Assembly: GCA_019752535.1 (NCBI GenBank)
Contig: JAIEMA010000033.1
Coordinates: forward strand, 1 to 62,997
DNA: 62,997 nt
Source of the DNA: Bacteriovoracaceae bacterium
GTDB taxonomy: Bacteria; Bdellovibrionota; Bacteriovoracia; Bacteriovoracales; Bacteriovoracaceae
Direction: 5' to 3'
Part shown: positions 1 through 9,193 of the stretch, one piece after another
How the letters are laid out: each line of letters starts with the position of its first letter
Position numbering within the stretch: the first letter of the stretch is position 1
Made by a program: the position numbers and the translations under genes
Notes under the pieces: model-generated
Databases searched by the model: none
Seen by the model: only the letters and a program-made list of their open reading frames with translations
Told to the model about the DNA's origin: nothing

Positions 1-825
1 AAGTTCTCCTCTCATGATGGCCAGAGGTGTGTTGAGCTGATGAGAGGCATGGGCCACGAATTGGTCTTGGGCCTCAAGTGTTTTTTTAACTTTTGAGAGC
101 ATCACATTGTAAGTGACGGCCAACTTGGCGATCTCATCTCCACTGTTTGGAACGGGAAGAGGTTTGTATGATTCGGCTTCCAGGAGCTCCTCCATGCGCA
201 CAATAATGGCACGGATAGGATCAAGAGCTTGGCCCGCGACGAGAGAGGAAATAAAAGCGGAAATCAAAATCGCGAAGGGAATGATCAGAGCTAAAATGTA
301 GAAATGGCGATCCTGCTGGCCGGTGAGATTTTCAACGGTACTGGCCACTTGTAATATTAAAGGAGAGTCCTCGTGAGGGATTTTTAAATTGATCCCACGC
401 ATTCGAGTGTCTTCACCCGTTTGAAAATTCATAAAACGATGGGAGTAGTTTTCAGTTTTAGCGAAGTCTACATTGAAAGGCACATCAATATCTTTTCGAT
501 TCGTATACAGGATGTGACCTTCCAGGTTTCTAATCGCAACCACAGTGTTTTGAATAACGAAGGGAAAGTATCTAATTTTTTCTGAAAGAGGCACATCGAG
601 GGACATGTTTTTTGTGATGAGTCCGGGCTTCACAAAGTGCGAGAGATCGATCGCAAAGTTTCGCAAGAACTGATCATGTTCTTTTCGAGCAAAATCTAAA
701 TACTCACCAGTGATAAAGAGAGAGAGAAGAACGAGGCAGACACCAAAAAGCGCAGAATACACCACCGAGAGTCGGAAGCGTATTCCACGAGTGAGATTAG
801 TGATTCTTTGATAAAATGTAGCCAT
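1..825 (-). CDS. Sensor histidine kinase, 3' part cut off by window edge
   Basis: The frame starts at an ATG at 825, inside the last codons of the response-regulator gene (29-base overlap, different frame), and runs off the left edge, giving the first 275 residues. A membrane segment lies at about residues 19-39, a sensor region that should be periplasmic at about 40-175, and a second membrane segment at about 176-197. A HAMP linker follows, and then the start of a HisKA dimerisation domain whose phospho-acceptor is His262 in FVAHASHQLNTPL. The residue after the His is Gln, where Glu or Asp is more usual; Gln is also found in this box. The ATP-binding domain lies outside the window. The kinase should phosphorylate its neighbour at 797-1471. 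The signal is unknown. Confidence 0.9.
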   Translation of the reverse strand, partial: MATFYQRITNLTRGIRFRLSVVYSALFGVCLVLLSLFITGEYLDFARKEHDQFLRNFAIDLSHFVKPGLITKNMSLDVPLSEKIRYFPFVIQNTVVAIRNLEGHILYTNRKDIDVPFNVDFAKTENYSHRFMNFQTGEDTRMRGINLKIPHEDSPLILQVASTVENLTGQQDRHFYILALIIPFAILISAFISSLVAGQALDPIRAIIVRMEELLEAESYKPLPVPNSGDEIAKLAVTYNVMLSKVKKTLEAQDQFVAHASHQLNTPLAIMRGEL

Positions 826-1471
826 GCCCTACAATAGTACGCAAAAGTTTGCGAGGAAATGGATTATCCATTTTTTTGCGCAAATGATTGACGTAAACAT
901 CAATCACGTTTGAGTCAGGATCAAACTCAGTGCCCCAAACCTGCTTAGCGATGGCATTGCGGTCTAGAACTTTATCCACGTTTCTCAAAAAAAGTTCCAT
1001 CAGAGCAAACTCTTTTGAAGTCAAATCGACGATGTGCCCTTCACGCACCACCGTACGTTTGATGAGATCCATCACCAAGTCACCGTTAACGAGAGTTGTC
1101 GTGGCTTCACCACGACGGCGCAAGAGAGCACGCACACGGGCCAAAAGCTCATTAAAATCAAAGGGCTTTGTGAGGTAATCATCGGCCCCGGCATCAAGAC
1201 CGGCCACCTTGTCGCGAGTCGTGTTCAAAGCTGTCAGCATAAGCACTAGGCCAGAATATCCTTTAGCGCGAAAGCGGCGAGAGAGCTCAAGTCCATCTGT
1301 TTCTGGAAGCATAATGTCGAGAATCAGAAGATCATAGGAGACGTTTTCAACCAGCTCTTGAGCTTGCTTGGGATGATCGGCCACATCGACAAGGTAGCCT
1401 TGTTCAAGGAGTCCTTGCTGAATGAAGCCAGACATTTTCTTTTCGTCTTCAACCACTAAAATTCTATGCAT
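797..1471 (-). CDS. OmpR/PhoB-family response regulator
   Basis: A 224-residue two-domain regulator. The receiver domain has the acidic pair in VVEDEKK, phospho-acceptor Asp52 (LLILDIMLPETDG), Thr80 and Lys102 (YLTKPF). Residues about 125-220 form the winged-helix DNA-binding domain of the OmpR/PhoB class, with the conserved tail VNHLRKKMDNP followed by VGHGYIL. The start is preceded by GGAG at good spacing. It is the first gene of a two-gene unit with the overlapping kinase downstream. The receiver-then-winged-helix build is like CusR/QseB regulators, but the target genes cannot be told from this window. Confidence 0.93.
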   Translation of the reverse strand: MHRILVVEDEKKMSGFIQQGLLEQGYLVDVADHPKQAQELVENVSYDLLILDIMLPETDGLELSRRFRAKGYSGLVLMLTALNTTRDKVAGLDAGADDYLTKPFDFNELLARVRALLRRRGEATTTLVNGDLVMDLIKRTVVREGHIVDLTSKEFALMELFLRNVDKVLDRNAIAKQVWGTEFDPDSNVIDVYVNHLRKKMDNPFPRKLLRTIVGHGYILSKNH

Positions 1472-1573
1472 AGTGTTCTCCTGGTGATGACTCTATTCTG
1501 GCCAATATGTGTCAGGTGGAAACATTTAAATTGTTAATTATTTTTTAGGCTAGAGATGAAAAAGTAAAGGAAG

Positions 1574-1650
1574 TGGTAGCAGCGGGCAGGATCGAACTGC
1601 CGACCTTAGCGTTATGAATGCTACGCTCTAACCATCTGAGCTACGCTGCC
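1574..1650 (-). tRNA. tRNA with CAU anticodon, probably elongator Met
   Basis: A 77-nt cloverleaf read on the minus strand. The acceptor stem GGCAGCG pairs with CGCTGCT (first pair G-U), discriminator A, and CCA is encoded. The anticodon loop is TTCATAA, anticodon CAU. The T arm GGCAG/CTGCC is perfect. The anticodon stem TAGCA/CGCTA has one A-C mismatch next to the loop. The general pattern fits elongator tRNA-Met. tRNA-Ile2 (CAU, modified by TilS to lysidine) is the alternative, and the gene sits about 100 bases from tilS. It is not an initiator, because the first acceptor pair is formed. Confidence 0.9.
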
Positions 1651-1665
1651 ACAAACCTTCGGGGC

Positions 1666-1695
1666 ATCTTAAACGGGCGACCTTGGGCCTGTCAA
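1666..1695 (-). promoter_or_regulatory. Sigma70-type promoter of the CAU tRNA
   Basis: On the minus strand a perfect -35 box TTGACA (1690-1695) is followed after 18 bases by TAAGAT (1666-1671), a 4/6 match to the -10 consensus. A GC-rich stretch follows, of the kind seen in stringently controlled stable-RNA promoters. The first base of the mature tRNA lies 16 bases beyond the -10 box. Confidence 0.6.
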
Positions 1696-1751
1696 CGCCA
1701 AGTCACAGGGATTACGGGACAAAACGGAGTTTTTTAGCATAGCTTTATGAG

Positions 1752-3008
1752 ATGGTGATTAAGTCCTCATTATTTTTTGAACATGTCCGCTCCTTTATGC
1801 GCGCTCATCGCTCACTTCCCGCCCAAAGTGTGGCCGTCGCATTCTCAGGCGGTGTGGATTCGCGTCTTCTTTTAGAGTTCGCCACTTGGTTGAAGCAAGA
1901 GGGAGATATCGTTCACTTAAGGGCTTTGAGCGTTCATCATCACACACGAGCTGGGCAAGATGATGAAATGAGACTCGTGAGAGAGACGTGCGCAAATCTA
2001 GCAGTGGAGTTAAAAGTCCTTCATCGCAAGGGGGCTGCACCGCGTATAAATTTGGAGCATCAGTTGCGAGAGGCCCGACTTGATTTATTGAGTGAGAATC
2101 TTAAAAGCAATGAAGAGCTTTGGATGGGCCATCATTTAAATGACTCTTGGGAGTGGTCACAGCTTCAAATGGCCCGCTCATCTGAAGTGAAACCGAGTCT
2201 AGGAATTCCTTTAAAAAATGGGCCAAGATGGCGTCCCTTCTTGTGTGTGACTCGCAGGCAGATTGAAGATGAAGCCAAGAGAAGAAAAATTTCTTGGATT
2301 GAAGATCCTACAAATCATGGGCCTCATTATGCTCGTGCCATTTTACGACAAACAATTTTTCCTTTACTCGAAAAGCAGCATCCTCAACTCCTTAAACATT
2401 ACGCTCGTCGCTCCAATCGTCTCGCTCAGCAGTTGGGTGTGGCGCTTAAGACAAAATCAAAATGCTTAGTCAGTGAATCTTCTGAAGCGATTCTTCTCAG
2501 AGGCGAGTTGAATGAGCAAGTCGTGTGTGAGGCGATTAAAAAATTATCGCAAGCCAAGAGAGGAAATCTTAATCGCGAAATTCTTAAGATGCTTAAAGCT
2601 TTAAAAAATGGAAAGCGCGGGCCTTTTCTTTTTTCAGGAAAAGTGAAAGCTTGGGGGTATGGAGATTGGCTACTCATCACTAGCGACACGTTTAAAACGG
2701 CCGATGAATATCCCAAGAATTTGCAAATGAGGGCGTGGAAACGCAGTGAGTTTAAAAAAATAATCGAAAATGAAATCGTAAAAAAAAATTTGCGTGTCGC
2801 ACCTTTTTGGTGCGCTTTTGATCCCGACCAAAAACATCGGAATGTATTAGTCGCCTCAGGAGCGGATTCATTGTGGCCCAAGACTACTGGGCAGCGCATG
2901 GTAGGCGTGATTCATGCACAAAAATTATTGTCGCGCTGGAGCGATCCTCAACAAGAGTTAACACTTGCTCCTCTGTGGCCCTTGCACCCAGAGAGTGAAG
3001 AGGGCTAA
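1752..3008 (+). CDS. tilS: tRNA(Ile)-lysidine synthase TilS
   Basis: 418 residues. The N-terminal ATP-pyrophosphatase domain carries the PP-loop SGGVDS at residues 32-37, and a HHLNDSWE-like segment (family pattern GHH..D..E) lies about 95 residues further on. The C-terminal half matches the length of the TilS substrate-binding region but is weakly conserved. TilS adds lysine to C34 of tRNA-Ile(CAU) so that it reads AUA. It is followed after 59 bases by ftsH, the usual tilS-ftsH order of many bacteria, and a CAU tRNA lies just upstream on the other strand. The second residue of the ORF is Val; the ATG at 1752 is the only good start before the PP-loop. Confidence 0.9.
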   Translation: MVIKSSLFFEHVRSFMRAHRSLPAQSVAVAFSGGVDSRLLLEFATWLKQEGDIVHLRALSVHHHTRAGQDDEMRLVRETCANLAVELKVLHRKGAAPRINLEHQLREARLDLLSENLKSNEELWMGHHLNDSWEWSQLQMARSSEVKPSLGIPLKNGPRWRPFLCVTRRQIEDEAKRRKISWIEDPTNHGPHYARAILRQTIFPLLEKQHPQLLKHYARRSNRLAQQLGVALKTKSKCLVSESSEAILLRGELNEQVVCEAIKKLSQAKRGNLNREILKMLKALKNGKRGPFLFSGKVKAWGYGDWLLITSDTFKTADEYPKNLQMRAWKRSEFKKIIENEIVKKNLRVAPFWCAFDPDQKHRNVLVASGADSLWPKTTGQRMVGVIHAQKLLSRWSDPQQELTLAPLWPLHPESEEG

Positions 3009-3067
3009 AATAACAGACACCAAAAGGGAGATGGACTCCCCACTGAATTAGCCACAAAAGGCCAAGC

Positions 3068-4951
3068 ATGAAACGCCAACAAAAAACACTCTTACTCTGG
3101 GTCGTCGTGATTTTACTCATGGCCTTCATAATGAAGACTATTGAGCAGGGACAAAAGCCGGCCAGAAATATTTCTTTCTCTCAATTCATCCAAGCCGTTG
3201 AGAATGATCACATCACGGAAGTCACATTCCAAGGTGAGAACACGATTCAAGGTCGCTTCAAAGAAGGCTATGAAAATGGCTCATTCTTCGAGCTCACTGG
3301 AAACACAGGGGATGAGACTTTCCGTATCCTTCGTGAAAAAGGCATCGTTCCTAATTACAAGCGCGAAGAGAAACAAGGTCTGCTCTCAAGCATCTTGATC
3401 AATTGGTTCCCAATGATCATTTTATTTGGTGTTTTCTATTTCTTCCTTCGTCAGCTTCAATCCGGCGGCGGCAAAGCGATGAGCTTTGGTAAAGCCCGCA
3501 CGAAGATGCTCACAGAAAATGATAAAAAAGTGACGTTCTCAGATGTCGCAGGTGTTGAAGAAGCCAAAGAAGAATTAGTTGAGATCGTCGATTTCCTCAA
3601 AGATCCAAAAAAATACACAGTTCTTGGGGGAAAAATTCCTAAGGGCTGCTTACTTGTCGGTCCTCCTGGTACCGGTAAGACGTTGCTGGCCAGAGCAGTC
3701 GCTGGTGAAGCGGGTGTGCCGTTCTTCTCCATTTCAGGATCAGACTTCGTCGAAATGTTCGTCGGTGTTGGTGCAAGCCGTGTGCGCGATCTCTTTGAGC
3801 AAGGTAAAAAACAAGCTCCATGTATCATCTTTATTGATGAGATTGATGCTGTCGGTCGCCACAGAGGGGCCGGAATGGGCGGTGGGCATGATGAGCGCGA
3901 ACAAACGTTAAACCAACTCCTTGTCGAGATGGATGGATTCGAAGGCAATGATGGAGTGATCATCATGGCAGCCACCAACCGTATTGACGTTCTTGATCCG
4001 GCCCTTCTTCGTCCAGGTCGCTTCGATCGCCGTGTGATCGTGGGACGTCCAGATGTACGTGGACGCTTACAAATCCTTAAAGTCCACACTCGCAAAACTC
4101 CTCTTGAGCCAAATATCGATCTTGAAGTGATCGCTAAGGGAACTCCAGGTTTTACTGGTGCAGATCTTGCGAACCTTGTGAATGAAGCAGCACTTCTTGC
4201 AGCTCGTGATGGAAAGAAGTTTCTTTCATCTGTGGATTTTGAAAATGCTAAAGACAAAGTCTTGATGGGTGTGGCCCGTAAATCAATGGTGATCTCTGAT
4301 AAAGAGAAGCTCAATACGGCTTATCATGAAGCAGGCCATACTCTTGTGGGTCTAAACCTTCCGCAAACGGATCCTATTCATAAAGTTTCCATCATTCCTC
4401 GCGGTCAAGCCCTTGGTGTGACACAGACTCTTCCAAACGAAGACATGCTTTCTCTGACTAAAGAGAAGGGTGAGAACTGGATTGCGTTCTTAATGGGTGG
4501 ACGATGTGCTGAAGAAGTGATCTTCCAGGAATACACCAATGGTGCCTCAAATGATATTGAGCGTGCCACTGATCTGGCCCGTAACATGGTCTGTAACTGG
4601 GGTATGAGTAAGCTTGGTCCTATTAATTATTCTCGCCCTTCAGGCATGAATATTTATGGCGGCAGCGAGCCGACACAGTTCTCGGATGAGACGGCTAAGC
4701 GAATTGATGTTGAAATTGCTAACCTTGTTCAAGTGAACTACGAGAAAGCGAAGAGCATTCTCCAAGAGAACATTGAAGCTCTTCACCGTATTGCCCATGG
4801 TCTTATGCTTTGGGAAACACTTGATGCCGATCAGATCAGAAAATTGATTGGTGGGGAAGATATCGGTCAGCCAATCGCACCTAAAAAACCAGTTGCTCCC
4901 GAAGCAGCACCCTCAATGTCAGTTGTAGGCGGTAAGGTTGCTCCAGCTTGA
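3068..4951 (+). CDS. ftsH: ATP-dependent zinc metalloprotease FtsH
   Basis: 627 residues, close to the family norm. A membrane segment at about 8-24 is followed by a periplasmic FtsH extracellular domain and a second membrane segment at about 108-128. The AAA module has Walker A GPPGTGKT (198-205), Walker [12 protein letters not shown] and the pore motif [10 protein letters not shown]. The M41 protease domain has the zinc site HEAGH (420-424). It degrades membrane and short-lived cytosolic proteins such as LpxC in other bacteria. The C-terminal tail is rich in Pro and Ala. It lies between tilS and folP, and its stop overlaps the folP start. Confidence 0.97.
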   Translation: MKRQQKTLLLWVVVILLMAFIMKTIEQGQKPARNISFSQFIQAVENDHITEVTFQGENTIQGRFKEGYENGSFFELTGNTGDETFRILREKGIVPNYKREEKQGLLSSILINWFPMIILFGVFYFFLRQLQSGGGKAMSFGKARTKMLTENDKKVTFSDVAGVEEAKEELVEIVDFLKDPKKYTVLGGKIPKGCLLVGPPGTGKTLLARAVAGEAGVPFFSISGSDFVEMFVGVGASRVRDLFEQGKKQAPCIIFIDEIDAVGRHRGAGMGGGHDEREQTLNQLLVEMDGFEGNDGVIIMAATNRIDVLDPALLRPGRFDRRVIVGRPDVRGRLQILKVHTRKTPLEPNIDLEVIAKGTPGFTGADLANLVNEAALLAARDGKKFLSSVDFENAKDKVLMGVARKSMVISDKEKLNTAYHEAGHTLVGLNLPQTDPIHKVSIIPRGQALGVTQTLPNEDMLSLTKEKGENWIAFLMGGRCAEEVIFQEYTNGASNDIERATDLARNMVCNWGMSKLGPINYSRPSGMNIYGGSEPTQFSDETAKRIDVEIANLVQVNYEKAKSILQENIEALHRIAHGLMLWETLDADQIRKLIGGEDIGQPIAPKKPVAPEAAPSMSVVGGKVAPA

Positions 4952-5835
4952 GTTTTAATTTTCAAAATCAAAAAGTAAATGTCTGGGGAGTGATGAACAT
5001 CACTCCCGATTCATTTTCTGATGGGGGAGAGCTCTCCTCAGTTGAATCTATTGAAAAACGTCTAGAGTCTTGGAAGGGGCTTGTGGATGGAGTGGATATT
5101 GGTGCGGAATCGACTGCACCTAGTAATGCGGCCATCACGGCTTTGATGGAGAGGGAGCGCCTCGAGAAGCATTTCATGCCAGTCCTTAAAAATTGGCCTA
5201 AAGAGCTCTCTATCAGCTTAGATACGTATCACATCGCGACTGCTTCTTGGTTTTTCTCCCAAGTCCCAAATGATATTCCCATCGTCTGGAATGATGTTTC
5301 GGGAAAAGTCGATGACGATGTTATCTCTATTCTTAAACAGCATCCTCGTTTGAAATATGTTCTGTGTTTTAATCCTGTTCCTACGCGCTTAGAAACCAGT
5401 GACCATATGAACTATGTGAGCTCTAAAGCGATCACGCAGTCGGCGAGAACTTTCTTTAAAACTCAATTTGATATCTTTTTGCGCCACGAACTCTTCTCTC
5501 GTGTGATTGCCGACCCCTGTTTTGGCTTCGCTAAATCCCGTGAACAAAATCAGTACCTACTCAACCAAATTCCACTTTTGATCGAAGAATTGGCTTCACC
5601 TTTGTGGATGCTTGGTATTTCTAGAAAATCTTTTTTACGCTTCCCGATGGAGCTCAATCCAAAAAGTCCTGAGGCCCAGCAAAGTCTCGATGGGCTAGCA
5701 CTCCTTTGGTATCGAGAAGTTCTCGACAAGCTCACCAGTCCGCATACAATCAATATAAGGACTCATGCGCCAGTTTTGACTCAATCACTGAAAGCCTGGC
5801 AGCATCTTAGTGATGTATGGACTCAAAAATCATAA
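4948..5835 (+). CDS. folP: Dihydropteroate synthase
   Basis: 295 residues, TIM-barrel fold. The pterin-binding signature MNITPDSFSDGG lies at about residues 16-27, the second motif is WNDVSG, and SRKSFL and a C-terminal IRTH segment complete the site (families usually have RVHD there). It condenses p-aminobenzoate with hydroxymethyl-dihydropterin diphosphate in folate synthesis and is the sulfonamide target. The start is TTG in a TTGA overlap with the ftsH stop, indicating translational coupling. The folate-using genes thyA and folA lie 15 kb away. The barrel is somewhat divergent (WNDVSG for INDVSG) but the key motifs are intact. Confidence 0.88.
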   Translation: MSFNFQNQKVNVWGVMNITPDSFSDGGELSSVESIEKRLESWKGLVDGVDIGAESTAPSNAAITALMERERLEKHFMPVLKNWPKELSISLDTYHIATASWFFSQVPNDIPIVWNDVSGKVDDDVISILKQHPRLKYVLCFNPVPTRLETSDHMNYVSSKAITQSARTFFKTQFDIFLRHELFSRVIADPCFGFAKSREQNQYLLNQIPLLIEELASPLWMLGISRKSFLRFPMELNPKSPEAQQSLDGLALLWYREVLDKLTSPHTINIRTHAPVLTQSLKAWQHLSDVWTQKS

Positions 5836-6194
5836 GCTTTGATCTCTACACAACTCACCCAGAAGAGCTGGAGCGCTTTTTGAGTGATGTGATTGCTGCT
5901 GATATTCAAACTGGGCCCGGACTGTTTACGGCCGTTTTTGAATCTCTAAGCATTAATGTGTATGAAGGAATTTCTCCGGCGATCAACATCCAGCTCTTAA
6001 TTGAGCCCCAAAGTTTTAGTGAACTCAGGTCTCGTTTTGAATTCTATCAATTTCGCCAAGAAAATCTCATGCAAGCGAGTTTTTCAGAAACGCTCAATGT
6101 TTTTAAAGGCATTGATGGACATATTTGGTCCACTATTCCCACACAACTTCATCACACACGTGAAAATTCAAGCATTTCTGTAAGAAACTGTTAG
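5817..6194 (+). CDS. Small cytosolic protein, possibly a degenerate VOC-fold protein
   Basis: 125 residues without signal peptide or membrane segment. It starts inside the folP coding region (19-base overlap) and so is probably co-translated with folP. The opening pattern, with HPEELERFL followed by strands and a FEFYQFRQE-like helix, faintly recalls the vicinal-oxygen-chelate (glyoxalase-like) half-repeat, but the metal-binding His/Glu set is not evident. I do not recognise a specific family, and function is unknown. Confidence 0.55.
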   Translation: MDSKIISFDLYTTHPEELERFLSDVIAADIQTGPGLFTAVFESLSINVYEGISPAINIQLLIEPQSFSELRSRFEFYQFRQENLMQASFSETLNVFKGIDGHIWSTIPTQLHHTRENSSISVRNC

Positions 6195-6263
6195 TTGCCG
6201 GATATTTTTCAATCAAGATTTAATGATCTCCTGTGCTTTCACCATCGGAAAAGGATTTCCTGC

Positions 6264-7136
6264 ATGAAAATATTTCAATCATTACTCTTAGTATCGGCTA
6301 TGGTTCTCACTGGTAAACTCATGGCTTCAGATAAACAAATCAAAGTGATCTACGGCGATGACAATCGTTTAGATGTTTTTGAATCACCAAACAGTGCCTA
6401 CGTTGCTCTTGCTCAATCAACAGCAACGATGATCGCTCCTACAGGCTTGAGAGCTAATGGCGATCAAGTGGATATCGTGGGTCCTTCTCTTCAATCACGC
6501 GGCATGTGTGCTGATGAGCGCTTCAGTAATCAATCAACTGCAGCGATGTGTTCAGGTTTCTTAGTAGGGGATAAGTATCTTGTGACTGCTGGTCACTGCA
6601 TCACTTCACAAGCTGACTGCCAAAGCTACAAATGGGTTTTTGATTACAAAGTTGAAGACGCTTCTCAATCAAACGTTTCAGTTCCAAAGACAAGTGTTTA
6701 TTCTTGTAAAAAAATCATCAGCCGCACACTTGATCGTGCCAGCCAAGATGACTACGCGTTCATCGAACTTGATCGCGCCGTTTCTGATCGTGCGCCACTT
6801 ACTTTCCGCAAAACTGGAAAAATTAAAGTCGGAGACGATATCTTAGTTATCGGTCACCCTACAGGTCTTCCTACAAAAATCACTGATGGAGCCAAAGTTC
6901 GCTCAATCAATGGTAAGTTCTTCATGGCCAACCTTGACACTTACGGCGGTAACTCTGGTTCAGCAGTATTCAATGCTACAACTGGTATCATTGAAGGAAT
7001 CCTTGTTCGTGGAGAGAATGATTACAACTATGACTCTTCTCGTGGATGCCGTGTCTCTAACTTGTGCCCAGAGAATGGATGCCGTGGTGAAGACGTTACA
7101 ATCATCACTAACATCAAAGAGCTTAAAGACATCTAA
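6264..7136 (+). CDS. Exported trypsin-like serine protease (S1 family)
   Basis: The ATG at 6264 gives a 290-residue preprotein starting with a clean signal peptide (MKIFQSLLL, cleavage near MAS). Upstream in-frame codons do not code for a plausible leader. The catalytic triad is His111 (VTAGHC), Asp163 (DDYAFIELD) and Ser231 (GGNSGSA). Many cysteines suggest several disulfides. The fold and GNSGS motif resemble V8/trypsin-like S1 enzymes. It should act in the periplasm or outside the cell, where a predator would use it on prey protein. A strong terminator follows at 7193 and a subtilisin-like protease gene comes next. Confidence 0.9.
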   Translation: MKIFQSLLLVSAMVLTGKLMASDKQIKVIYGDDNRLDVFESPNSAYVALAQSTATMIAPTGLRANGDQVDIVGPSLQSRGMCADERFSNQSTAAMCSGFLVGDKYLVTAGHCITSQADCQSYKWVFDYKVEDASQSNVSVPKTSVYSCKKIISRTLDRASQDDYAFIELDRAVSDRAPLTFRKTGKIKVGDDILVIGHPTGLPTKITDGAKVRSINGKFFMANLDTYGGNSGSAVFNATTGIIEGILVRGENDYNYDSSRGCRVSNLCPENGCRGEDVTIITNIKELKDI

Positions 7137-7192
7137 GACTAAACTAGTCACTCGTTGCAAGGATTGTGATGAACGATTATTTATGTCGCACG

Positions 7193-7218
7193 AAGCCCCT
7201 CTTTTAGAGGGGCTTTTT
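7193..7218 (+). terminator. Rho-independent terminator after the S1 protease
   Basis: A 10-base-pair stem AAGCCCCTCT / AGAGGGGCTT with a TTT loop runs into TTTTT. It separates the two protease genes into independent transcripts. Confidence 0.9.
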
Positions 7219-7281
7219 AATTTGACGGACTCTCGCAATCATCGAGACAATCTAATCAATAGAAATACAGAGGAGTGTTTT

Positions 7282-8622
7282 ATGATGAAACTCGCAATCG
7301 CCATGGTGGCATTCTCTTTTTCAGTTCAAGCAGCAACTATTGCTGTGATTGATTCTGGTTTAGATACAAAACATCAACAGCTACAAGGTAATATTTGGAC
7401 GAACTTGAAAGAGATCGAAGACGGTCGTGATAATGATGGCAATGGCTATCAAGACGACGTTCACGGTTGGAACTTTGCCGAACAAAACGGCATGCTCATC
7501 GATTATAAATATGAAAATACTTATACGGCCGATGCCTTCAAGTTTTTTGAAGTTCAAGGACGCATGCTTCTTGGAAAATCAACTCCAGAAGATAAAGAGT
7601 GGCTCAAGGCCGCTCGTGAGAACAAAGAGTTGATCGCCAATCTTCAAAAGTTTGGTAACTTCGTTCACGGAACACACGTTGCAGGAATTACTGTCCGTGA
7701 TTCAAATAACGAAGCGATGGGAATTAAATTAATTCCTACTGAAGTGAAGCCTTTCTTCTACGGTCTTGAGAAAGAAGTTTCAAACAAGAGCCTTTCGGCC
7801 GATGTTCGCATGAAATTGTTAAAGTCTGGTCTTGATGCTCTTGCTGGTCAGCAAATGAAGCTTCTTGAAGAGATCGGTCTTTTTGTTGCTTCTCACAAAG
7901 CTGATGTCGCCAATGGTTCATTTGGAACTGGCTATGAGCAAGCTAAAGGCATTACTGGAATGGCGTTCAAGGTTCTCTTCTTTAGAGAGGCGAAGCCAGA
8001 AGAGTTAGAAGAGATCACTTTGTACTTTATGAATTCAATGATCACTCAGGGACAGAAGTTCGTGGGAGCTGCTCCTAATACATTATTCGTCTTTGCTGCC
8101 GGTAATGATGGATCAAATAATGATAAGTTTCCTACAAGCCCTACCAACATCAAAGCTGATAACGTGATTAGCGTTTCTGCCACTTATGATGTTCAGTTCT
8201 TGGCTTCGTTTTCAAACTACGGTGAGAAAATGGTAGATGTCGCAGCTCCGGGCATGTTGATTGATTCAACTATCCCAGTGGATCGCCGCCTACAGGTTTC
8301 TGGTACTTCTCAAGCTGCACCTTACGTCGCAAACGTAGCGGCACAGATCAAGGCCATGAACCCAGCCCTTAAGCCTCTGGAAATCAAAAAAATCTTGATT
8401 GGCACTGCTGATCTTAAAGATTTCTTGAAAGGCAAAGTTGTCGCCAATGGTATCGTGAATACTAACCGCGCGGTTCTTGCTGCTGATCTTTCTCGCTCTG
8501 TGGGAATCAGTGAGGCGATCACGCGTTCACGTAGCAGTGTGCGTGATGTTGAGCCAAGCCGTGAGATTGTGAACCCGTTTGTTCAAGTCACACCGATGGC
8601 CTTAATGCCAATGTTTCAATAA
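7282..8622 (+). CDS. Exported subtilisin-like serine protease (S8)
   Basis: 446 residues from the ATG at 7282, chosen because AGGAG lies 6 bases upstream and a signal peptide follows at once (cleavage after VQA, residue 17). The triad is Asp24 (AVIDSGLD), His129 (HGTHVAGI) and Ser343 (SGTSQAAP), with oxyanion Asn275 (AAGNDG). There is no propeptide: the catalytic Asp comes only 7 residues after the predicted cleavage site. The Asp-His spacing is about 105 residues, much longer than in classical subtilisins, and carries a charged insertion; another insertion follows the His. The C-terminal 40 residues are extra. It is probably a secreted degradative enzyme. Confidence 0.92.
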   Translation: MMKLAIAMVAFSFSVQAATIAVIDSGLDTKHQQLQGNIWTNLKEIEDGRDNDGNGYQDDVHGWNFAEQNGMLIDYKYENTYTADAFKFFEVQGRMLLGKSTPEDKEWLKAARENKELIANLQKFGNFVHGTHVAGITVRDSNNEAMGIKLIPTEVKPFFYGLEKEVSNKSLSADVRMKLLKSGLDALAGQQMKLLEEIGLFVASHKADVANGSFGTGYEQAKGITGMAFKVLFFREAKPEELEEITLYFMNSMITQGQKFVGAAPNTLFVFAAGNDGSNNDKFPTSPTNIKADNVISVSATYDVQFLASFSNYGEKMVDVAAPGMLIDSTIPVDRRLQVSGTSQAAPYVANVAAQIKAMNPALKPLEIKKILIGTADLKDFLKGKVVANGIVNTNRAVLAADLSRSVGISEAITRSRSSVRDVEPSREIVNPFVQVTPMALMPMFQ

Positions 8623-8626
8623 GTTG

Positions 8627-8657
8627 AAAGGGCCCTCGAAAGAGGGCCTTTTTTTTT
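8627..8657 (+). terminator. Rho-independent terminator after the subtilisin-like protease
   Basis: The stem GGCCCTC / GAGGGCC with a GAAA tetraloop is followed by a run of nine T. It begins a few bases after the protease stop codon. Confidence 0.92.
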
Positions 8658-8750
8658 GCTGCTTAAGTATCATTTTTAAAACTGACTTCTCTCATCCACA
8701 TTTTTTAAATCCCACCGATAGATAAATACACGTCAACAATGGAGGATGGG

Positions 8751-9110
8751 ATGAAAAGCTTATATGAAAGAATTGGTGGTAAAGCAGCAGTCGAAGCGGC
8801 GGTAGATCTATTTTATAAAAAAGTCTTAGCCGACTCTCGCATCAATATGTATTTCCAAGATATTTCTATGACAGATCAAATCAAGAAGCAAAAAATGTTT
8901 CTCACTTATGCTTTTGGTGGGGCCCCCCAGTATCCTGGAAAAAATCTCAGAGACTCCCATTCTAAGCTTAAGGGGTTAAGCGATGTTCATTTTGATGCCG
9001 TCATTGAAAATCTGGGAAACACCCTCGTTGAGCTTGGGGTGCCTGGGGATCTTATTAAAGAGGCCGCTGCCATTGCGTTAAGTACTAGAAAAGATGTTTT
9101 AGGCCGCTAA
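8751..9110 (+). CDS. Group 1 truncated haemoglobin
   Basis: 119 residues from the ATG at 8751, preceded by GGAGG at good spacing; an ATG 12 bases earlier overlaps that ribosome site. The sequence follows the cyanobacterial GlbN pattern closely: SLYERIGG opening, Tyr B10 region LFYKKVLAD, FLTYAFGG, and proximal His70 in RDSHSKL. The position of the distal E10 His of Synechocystis GlbN holds Lys (QIKKQKMF), so heme bis-histidine ligation is not expected. Likely roles are oxygen, NO or peroxynitrite handling. It is monocistronic. Confidence 0.92.
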   Translation: MKSLYERIGGKAAVEAAVDLFYKKVLADSRINMYFQDISMTDQIKKQKMFLTYAFGGAPQYPGKNLRDSHSKLKGLSDVHFDAVIENLGNTLVELGVPGDLIKEAAAIALSTRKDVLGR

Positions 9111-9165
9111 ATAGTGTGAGTCTCTTCCTACTTTACGGATGAATATATTTTAAGATAGACTCCAG

Positions 9166-9183
9166 ATGTTAATATATAAACAT
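9166..9183. promoter_or_regulatory. Palindromic operator, copy 1 of 3
   Basis: The 18-base near-perfect palindrome ATGTTAATATATAAACAT ends 10 bases before the YceI-like start codon. Near-identical copies lie at 54625-54642 and 57143-57160. The last is next to a MarR-family gene, the likely repressor. The position, close to the start codon, suits repression by blocking RNA polymerase. Confidence 0.75.
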
Positions 9184-9193
9184 TTGGAGTCTT

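Noticed and set aside
3457-4314. Long open frame (285 codons) on the minus strand inside ftsH
   Set aside because: It is a mirror of the strongly conserved ftsH frame, with Ser/Arg-rich composition, no ribosome site and no domain.
6886-7281. Upstream extension of the subtilisin-like protease frame through the S1 gene
   Set aside because: It overlaps the end of the S1 gene and crosses a terminator. A signal peptide and a ribosome site mark 7282 as the start.
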